Source: a virus. Taken from it: DNA of 41,140 nucleotides. Shown piece after piece: positions 36,501 through 41,140 of this stretch (positions are counted from its first letter, which is position 1; every line of letters begins with the position of its first letter). The notes under the pieces were generated by a model that was not told the origin of the DNA, did not search any database, and saw only the letters and a list, made by a program, of their open reading frames with translations. The position numbers and the translations under genes were made by a program. The DNA is taken from IMG/VR virus record IMGVR_UViG_3300007640_007576, positions 1 to 41,140 of that record, one strand, 5' to 3'.

Positions 36501-38335
36501 TTGATAATGTTGAAGATTATGCGGCACGTATGGTTGATCGTGTTTACGCTCAGTTAAATGCTTCGGAAGGCGATGCGTACGATCTTTTCACTAAGAACGT
36601 TGTTATGGAAAAAGAGCTTGAGAGAATGTTGGGACGTTCTGTTAAGGATATACACAACGTGAGCATGTATGAATCAGTTGCTGATGCCATGATTAATGAT
36701 ATGTTTAGGCGTGCTGATGCTGCTGGATTAACTTATTCGGCAGAAGATAAAGCAGTGACTGAAAGAGTTCTGAAAGACACGATCTCTCATATGAAGCGTG
36801 GTTTTGAACTGCAGCGTGTTAGCTCAAACATGTCCAGAGCGGGCGAGGATCTGGACAGATTGTATAGTCAGTTCTTAGATAACGATCGAGATATTGAGAG
36901 ACTTGTCAGAAGTATTAGCGATCGTGAGTTTGTGGTCGCTATGGCATCTTTGCAGATGTCTATTGATAACTTGTATGGGGTGGACGGCGCAGAACAAAAT
37001 TTGGCGGCTTTGATTGCTTTCAAAACAGAATTTAGAGATGCCCGTGCCAAAACAATAGGCGATGTTGCTGGAAAAATTAATTATGTTGTGAATGACCCTG
37101 ATTTGCTGCCTGGACCAAACGATGTTCCTGTCTGGCAGGTTGCTATCCGGGAAAGGAAGAAAGCAAGCACGCAGGGAATTCTGACGTTGGGGCTTTCGGG
37201 GCTAACACCAGAGGAATATGATGTTTCGCTTCCGGGCGAAACACCTTATGACACTTTATATCGGCTTCAGTCTGAAGGAAAGCTAGGCGAGTGGGCGTTG
37301 AAGCTTTTAAATGCGTCTGATCCAAAGGATGCTAAAGATCGTAGCAAGCGTACGATCGTAGCTGCGTATGATGCTAGAACAGATGACGATAGACCAGTAA
37401 TGGTTGAGATTGATAACGTGTCAAATGCAGACAGTGTTTATATCTCCACATTCGATGAATTGGGTTTGGTTTCTGATCTGTATGTGACGGTATTTGATGA
37501 GGACGGAAATGAGTTAACTCGTCAGAAGGTCAGCCCCACGGGTAATGTGGTACGTACTTTAGCTTTCTCATCTGATGGAAGTTATAGCGTACAGCACGAC
37601 TATGTGGTTGTAAACAGTAGAGATGATCCAGAGTTTCCTTTTTCAGTGCCCTTACCTGATGGCAGTATTCTAAAGCTGGACAATAGAAAGCGTGGAATTT
37701 CTGATTTGCTCAACGCTAGATATTTGGGCATGGCGTTTGCTGCGGGCTTTAAAGAAAATCATAATCTTGATGTGGGTTGGGACGGTAAATATGTTTGGCC
37801 GAAGAAAGGTGTCCGTTCTAACACAGAGTATAAGATTAAAAATTTGAATTTAGCGTTTAGGGATTTGGTTAAGAATTATGACGGGGCTAAAGACGCTATA
37901 GATAAAGGCCAGTCGTTGTCTCGTTACCAGATTACTGCGTTGCTGGTTTTCGACGGAGACGACAGTAAGCGAGATCGTGTAGCCTCGCTACTGAATCAAA
38001 ATTTGCAGCTCGGTGATGATAAATTTAAAGACTGGGCGCAGTATCCTGAATTCGTACAAGCTTTGCGGGCTAAGACTGGCAGCAAGCATGAGGGCCACGT
38101 TGTGAAGTTGTTCAAAGACTCTTATCTATCATTTAACAATGCTGAGGCCCTCGCTTTGATGGATGAAGTCAATGACTTCATTCCGGCAGGTTCTGTTAGT
38201 AGAATAACATCTGTTGATGAGATTAATGCTTTGGGTAGTTATGCAGATAGAAGCAATCAGAAGCTTGGTGATTTTACTATTGATGAAGGTGTTATTGATC
38301 TTTCTTCGGCAGACATTAACGAGATAGGGTGTTAG
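33527..38335 (+). CDS. giant head-region protein, about 1602 aa
   Basis: The start at 33527 follows GGAAAGG at 6 nt. The N-terminus contains a phage-typical block, YWRPIMKKPGGFRRCVVIL...KPQRICAWLHHELTGKWPNEG, followed by a Lys/Arg/Gly-rich tract (about 95-130). Two matching Cys elements, RFRCPPGFENGGTFTDRRFSTCG (about 270) and RYRCPPGFTGGGQLTNMRGTTCG (about 630), flank a beta-rich region. From about residue 700 to 1150 the chain is mostly charged helix. The C-terminal third has no motif I recognise. It lies where a capsid-maturation or tape-like protein would be, but neither a MuF nor a tape-measure repeat was seen. A large virion-borne protein, perhaps ejected with the DNA, is a reasonable guess. 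Confidence 0.7.
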   Translation: MMETETPEIGPYFSKVGPEIGPNADQLTALTRGRGPRRGNLEDLLKYWRPIMKKPGGFRRCVVILMDKPQFGGKPQRICAWLHHELTGKWPNEGKGKRGAGKGNRKRRGKLTRRVRSAARKAKSVDLSQPEYSGSSLRYAVSESRAYGGILVQPIAGRQNVVDMKAAIFRQYLDTPIAVEHDEFSVKRVGLFGSNSRFGQVAQAVGSSALPGNVSVVRSPVRSGIYRALTPGGGSGRGRRLAGAGRRLLGRSGRGARNRFRCPPGFENGGTFTDRRFSTCGAQVLGIPGVGPGSLIGGTGRALARLARNAELISSIGDLRSQRNPGVFIRAAQIPTTPKKVNVTARAAGVNTVLNAIDDDRWSIRVSKRDGVILEPVAGLSFFANQTGDFDDVVDGSLIIKNPDASFDSPEIVEAVQSINAGFRDVYFAIPEVGVVRFGREGGELSPADRASLSRTLPTRISRDADLPDPTAGLRGFADDSGGKFVVEFGNLNEQGRFNVEQADNKLVKVQGPGGTVRQVPQWVYETFLSRSAPRRAKDDPIFELVPEGKSVNPFFITAKAVQPDTLYKEYQADIAFKIDAYKDQAYLGGVNFKRVRPGGVPLRRALGGFASALAFFDPSISRYRCPPGFTGGGQLTNMRGTTCGRSLRSSTMLSLGNLQDARGKFARNRPGSGRLAGVIVDDIEEGSFRQGVFETQAAFDEVIADFDKLSERLPPVDQLDRLTPVNMPPLTDDVRAALDNIGNDLSAALRRVQFSGADELDEPSWEALASRLQDIATVEAQRQAYLDFYGIRSPGLESAARLDSDIDEFAGRLVGIAENRRVATTVDEVAEEGVTALSVGERAEERIEALIDLNDQDGLWDVASMVDYADLLDQLPMPETDEEDRRLGLTQEQFRDAMVNQVSKYVAKVGEDPDSLSLEEYSYLSYALGRIAETEGYGPDRRMLSMAYDTIYNLTADRRRRELGQLDRPSSERSEEALIYLILSTSENEYLDNVEDYAARMVDRVYAQLNASEGDAYDLFTKNVVMEKELERMLGRSVKDIHNVSMYESVADAMINDMFRRADAAGLTYSAEDKAVTERVLKDTISHMKRGFELQRVSSNMSRAGEDLDRLYSQFLDNDRDIERLVRSISDREFVVAMASLQMSIDNLYGVDGAEQNLAALIAFKTEFRDARAKTIGDVAGKINYVVNDPDLLPGPNDVPVWQVAIRERKKASTQGILTLGLSGLTPEEYDVSLPGETPYDTLYRLQSEGKLGEWALKLLNASDPKDAKDRSKRTIVAAYDARTDDDRPVMVEIDNVSNADSVYISTFDELGLVSDLYVTVFDEDGNELTRQKVSPTGNVVRTLAFSSDGSYSVQHDYVVVNSRDDPEFPFSVPLPDGSILKLDNRKRGISDLLNARYLGMAFAAGFKENHNLDVGWDGKYVWPKKGVRSNTEYKIKNLNLAFRDLVKNYDGAKDAIDKGQSLSRYQITALLVFDGDDSKRDRVASLLNQNLQLGDDKFKDWAQYPEFVQALRAKTGSKHEGHVVKLFKDSYLSFNNAEALALMDEVNDFIPAGSVSRITSVDEINALGSYADRSNQKLGDFTIDEGVIDLSSADINEIGC

Positions 38336-38336
38336 T

Positions 38337-40910
38337 ATGTCTGATTTTTCTACACAGAGTTTTATTACTAACAAAATAATTGAACAGATTGCTGAGAAGA
38401 TGTTCTGCGAAGTTCATCCTACTCGTCCACGTACCCCTAATGGTGTGGCGCAGCGGTATAATCCAGATTATCGTTCTGATCTTGATCCGAAGCGTGTGGT
38501 TACTGGTGCGCCCACGGTTGTTAGTAGAGAGAACGGAAATACGTCGATTGGTGATGTTGAGTCGGCGGTTTATCATGTTGTTGATGGCGGTTCGTTGTCT
38601 GCGGTGCCTGACGAGTTTTTAGGTGAAACGATTGTTCGGGATATTGCTGATGGTGGTGGCCGGTTTGAGGTTATTGCGGATCGTACAACTCCGGACGGTA
38701 TGTTGAAGTTTCGGGATACGTCTACTGGCGTGGTGTATGGTTTGAAGCATCATGATGGTGAGGATGCTTTGGAAGATGCTGGCCGTGTAGAGATTTTGGC
38801 TTCTCGTGTTGCTGAGGAGTTTGGTTTTGCTCAGGGCCGTATGCGTGTGGCTAGTAACGTTGGGGAGAATGGTTCGTTTGCGGTTTTGATGGAGATGCCT
38901 GATTCGGTTGTGGTTGGGGATACTCGTGATTTGCGTCCGGAGATGAGTGTGTCGCAGGCGGATACTGATGATGTGGTTCGTTTGGCTTTGATGGATTTTG
39001 TTTTGTCTAATCCGTCTCGGAGTCCTTTGGACATTATGGGTTCTTCGGATGATGATGGGATGAGTTTGCATCCGGTTTCGCATTCGGGTGTTTTGGTTGA
39101 TGGCGTGAATTTGAGAGATCAAGAGGCGCTTGCTGATTTCCTTGAAAAGGCTTCTGAGTCGAATCATCCTGCTGTTGTTGAGTTGCGTCGCCGTTTGGAT
39201 GATGGCCGTGCTGATGAGGTTGCGGCGTCGGTTACTTCGTTGGTTGCGGAGTTGTCGGAGCAGGGTAACTCTGTTGGGGTTAAACGGTTTATGGCTGATA
39301 CTGGTCGTTTACCTACTTCGGATTATGATACGATGCGTGGTAAGCAGGATTCTGTTACGGATCGGCTTATTACTTTGAGGCAGGCTGATGCGGATGAGAT
39401 TGTTGGTTTGCTTCGTGGTGATGCGGCTAGAGAACGTGCGGGTGTTGTCGTAGGAAATCCGGGTGCTACTCCCAGAGTTGCTGCAGAGACTCAACGTCTT
39501 GCTGATGTTACTGATGCTGAACGCAAGTCTATTGTTGCGGATATTTTTAAAGGCTATCCGCATCTAAATGATTTGATGGAGAATGCTGGAATTGGTCCTG
39601 ATGCTTCTGATGAGGAGAAGCTTGATTGGGTGATTGGTCACATGGAGGCTAATCTTGAAGAAACTATGCGGCGTGGAAGCATGGTTGATGCTGATGGCAA
39701 TTTGACTGATGATGCTAGACTTACGCAGGTTTGGTATGATGCGGCTAATCGTTTGGCTAACAATACGGCTGATAAGCATGGCGTGCGGGTAGAGACCGCT
39801 GCAGCAGCAATGGCGGTTTTGTCTGCTGGTACTTCCTGGGAGCGCAATGTACCTTCGGCAATTAATGCTGTTAGGATTTTTAAAGAAGATCCCCCTATGG
39901 CTGATGTGGCGGAGCGTATGTTTGCGTCCGCTGCTGCCACAAAAGCAAACTCGTTGATGGCTGCTCAAAAAAGATTAAGCGAGTTAAAACAGAAGAAGAG
40001 TAGAGCGAAAAAGCATTTAGCTTCAGTTAAAACGGCACAGGCCCGTGTTGATCGCTTAACAGAAGAACTGTCTGTGTTTAATACCACGACAGCTGCCGAG
40101 TGGGTCGAGTCTATGGGCGGAAATATGGCGGGTAGAATTTCTGATCAGCCAGATATTGTTTTGGGTAAAGTTCTAAAAGCTTCAGAATCGTTTGGTTTGG
40201 ATGGGGATGTTATTCGAGAAGTTGGAATGTCTCCGAACGCTGATGGCTCATTTTCTTTTGTTTTGAAAAAAGCGAAGGGAACTACTTCTCATGCTGCTAA
40301 TGCTGAAAATGATCCTTGGACTAAAGTTGCTCGTATTCTTAAGGCAGATAAAGAGAATCCTGATTTGGGTACAGGGGAATTCGTGCAGCGGTTTATCACT
40401 GATAACTTGAGCACGCAGTCAAAAGTTAGATCTTTCTATAACAACATTGTTGATCCTAACGATACTAGGTTCAAGAGTTTGACTGCAGACACGCACCATT
40501 TTAACGCATCTCTGTTGATGCTTATTGGTTCCAACGATGAGATAATGAAGACTTCGTTTAAACCAAAGCCGGGGTCGGGCGGGTTCAATGGAAACTATTG
40601 GGCAGCCAGGGAAGCAGCTATTCGGATAGCTGAGAAATATGGATTGAATCCTCGTGAGGTACAGTCTATTGTGTGGGAAGCGCAGCGCCGCCTGTGGAAT
40701 TATCCTACGGATTATGCTCGTAGAAAAGCTAAAGTAATGGAAGGTCTTCGTGAGGCCATGGAGCGGATTCCTAAAACAGAGCAAACTGAAGAATGGTATA
40801 GGCGCACGTTGTGGAATCTGTACGAGGAAGTGTATGCTGGAGCGAAAGTCCCAGATGTTGCCATCTTTGATGGTGACCCTGGCGACTTCTTAGTTGATTT
40901 GGATAAGTGA
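38337..40910 (+). CDS. polyvalent-like protein with kinase-like domain and DUF7178-like C-terminus, 857 aa
   Basis: It begins 1 nt after the giant gene's stop. Residues about 85-260 resemble a HipA/PI-kinase-like fold: VYGLKHHDG (beta3 Lys), VEILASRVAEEFGF (Glu helix), FAVLMEMPD hinge and ALMDFVLSNPSRSPLDIM as catalytic loop. There the expected NxDR...N is NPSR...D and the DFG-like Asp reads HPVSHSG, so activity may be lost. The C-terminal region KVRSFYNNIVDPNDTRFKSLTADTHHFNASLL...REVQSIVWEAQRRLW resembles DUF7178-type phage proteins. This domain mix is typical of large 'polyvalent' phage proteins delivered to the host. The N-terminal third is written in a very G/T-rich codon style, unlike the C-terminal third. 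Confidence 0.65.
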   Translation: MSDFSTQSFITNKIIEQIAEKMFCEVHPTRPRTPNGVAQRYNPDYRSDLDPKRVVTGAPTVVSRENGNTSIGDVESAVYHVVDGGSLSAVPDEFLGETIVRDIADGGGRFEVIADRTTPDGMLKFRDTSTGVVYGLKHHDGEDALEDAGRVEILASRVAEEFGFAQGRMRVASNVGENGSFAVLMEMPDSVVVGDTRDLRPEMSVSQADTDDVVRLALMDFVLSNPSRSPLDIMGSSDDDGMSLHPVSHSGVLVDGVNLRDQEALADFLEKASESNHPAVVELRRRLDDGRADEVAASVTSLVAELSEQGNSVGVKRFMADTGRLPTSDYDTMRGKQDSVTDRLITLRQADADEIVGLLRGDAARERAGVVVGNPGATPRVAAETQRLADVTDAERKSIVADIFKGYPHLNDLMENAGIGPDASDEEKLDWVIGHMEANLEETMRRGSMVDADGNLTDDARLTQVWYDAANRLANNTADKHGVRVETAAAAMAVLSAGTSWERNVPSAINAVRIFKEDPPMADVAERMFASAAATKANSLMAAQKRLSELKQKKSRAKKHLASVKTAQARVDRLTEELSVFNTTTAAEWVESMGGNMAGRISDQPDIVLGKVLKASESFGLDGDVIREVGMSPNADGSFSFVLKKAKGTTSHAANAENDPWTKVARILKADKENPDLGTGEFVQRFITDNLSTQSKVRSFYNNIVDPNDTRFKSLTADTHHFNASLLMLIGSNDEIMKTSFKPKPGSGGFNGNYWAAREAAIRIAEKYGLNPREVQSIVWEAQRRLWNYPTDYARRKAKVMEGLREAMERIPKTEQTEEWYRRTLWNLYEEVYAGAKVPDVAIFDGDPGDFLVDLDK

Positions 40911-40915
40911 TAACG

Positions 40916-41140
40916 ATGAGTAATTTTGAAGATTCGCTTCTAGATGTTGATTTTGATGATCCGGGTGACCCTGATTTTGATGACCCCGGTGAAGAAGATG
41001 TTTTGTCGATATCAGATTATGTTGATCTCATCCCATTTTTAAGAGAAGCTGGTTTTAGTTCTCTGGCAGATGCGTTCGAGAAGACTATTCAGGCACAGAC
41101 TGAAAACCCGAATGATGCTAATATAACTACAGGTGATTCA
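40916..41140 (+). CDS. hypothetical acidic protein, 3' end beyond window
   Basis: It starts at ATG 40916, 5 nt after the preceding stop, and runs off the right edge with 75 codons visible. The N-terminus is strongly acidic with two near-identical DFDDPG units (MSNFEDSLLDVDFDDPGD..., then DFDDPGEED), then a helical stretch DYVDLIPFLREAGFSSLADAFEK. No family recognised; it continues the head-gene operon. Confidence 0.6.
   Translation, partial: MSNFEDSLLDVDFDDPGDPDFDDPGEEDVLSISDYVDLIPFLREAGFSSLADAFEKTIQAQTENPNDANITTGDS

Noticed and set aside
33527-38335. The giant protein as tape measure protein
   Set aside because: It lies in the head-gene block next to the prohead protease, has Cys elements and a basic tract, and lacks the long hydrophobic, regularly repeating helix pattern of tape measure proteins.

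Overview
This window looks like part of the genome of a virulent, tailed double-stranded DNA phage of the HK97 capsid lineage that infects an actinobacterium. The phage signature is a terminase large subunit, an HK97-type portal and prohead protease, and dense gene packing with ATGA/TAATG overlaps. The host signature is a WhiB-family protein, a family restricted to Actinobacteria and their phages, supported by ThyX, an FmdB zinc ribbon, actinophage-type hypothetical families and many apparently leaderless promoters. I see no integrase, repressor or attachment site. No major capsid protein, tail gene, DNA polymerase or endolysin is recognisable here, so the genome continues beyond both ends.

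Layout. 1-1.5 kb: very small genes in both orientations. 1.5-7.4 kb, mostly minus strand: ThyX, an RmlB-like nucleotide-sugar dehydratase, primase-helicase, a possible helicase-loader-like protein, SSB, thymidine kinase and an FmdB zinc ribbon. 7.4-10.5 kb, plus strand: a 754-residue secreted, Thr-rich, multidomain protein followed by three small membrane proteins, two of them holin-like. 10.6-13.1 kb: RecA and hypothetical genes. 13.1-15.5 kb, minus strand: a tightly overlapping four-gene operon of NodS-like methyltransferase, polysaccharide deacetylase, PhyH-type dioxygenase and GT2 glycosyltransferase. 15.49-16.02 kb: a 0.5-kb gene-free stretch with strong hairpins and an intrinsic terminator, ending in the whiB promoter. 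16.0-26.7 kb, plus strand: WhiB, a Rad52-like annealing protein with a RecB-like nuclease, a second glycosyltransferase, second PhyH enzyme and second methyltransferase, two HNH proteins, a ParB / PAPS-reductase-like / ParB cassette, MazG and a DUF932 protein. 26.7-28.0 kb: terminase large subunit, alone on the minus strand. 28.1-41.1 kb, plus strand: a small membrane protein, portal, prohead protease, an acidic head protein, two giant proteins (about 1602 and 857 residues) and a truncated last gene.

How the genes fit together. One group makes thymidylate and controls the nucleotide pool (ThyX, Tdk, MazG). A second copies and recombines DNA (primase-helicase, SSB, RecA, Rad52-like, RecB-like). 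A third, unusually rich group could modify a glycan or another phage or host molecule (RmlB-like, two glycosyltransferases, deacetylase, two methyltransferases, two PhyH dioxygenases). The ParB/PAPS-reductase/ParB cassette resembles the IbrA/IbrB pairing and may be a sulfur- or nucleotide-chemistry module acting on DNA or transcription.

The most distinctive sequence-level signal is regulatory. At ten genes a -10-like hexamer ends exactly 6-7 nt before the ATG with no ribosome-binding site, and at seven of these a -35-like hexamer lies 16-18 nt further upstream. This predicts leaderless mRNAs and also fixes several start codons. All functions are inferred by reading the sequence; no database search was run.
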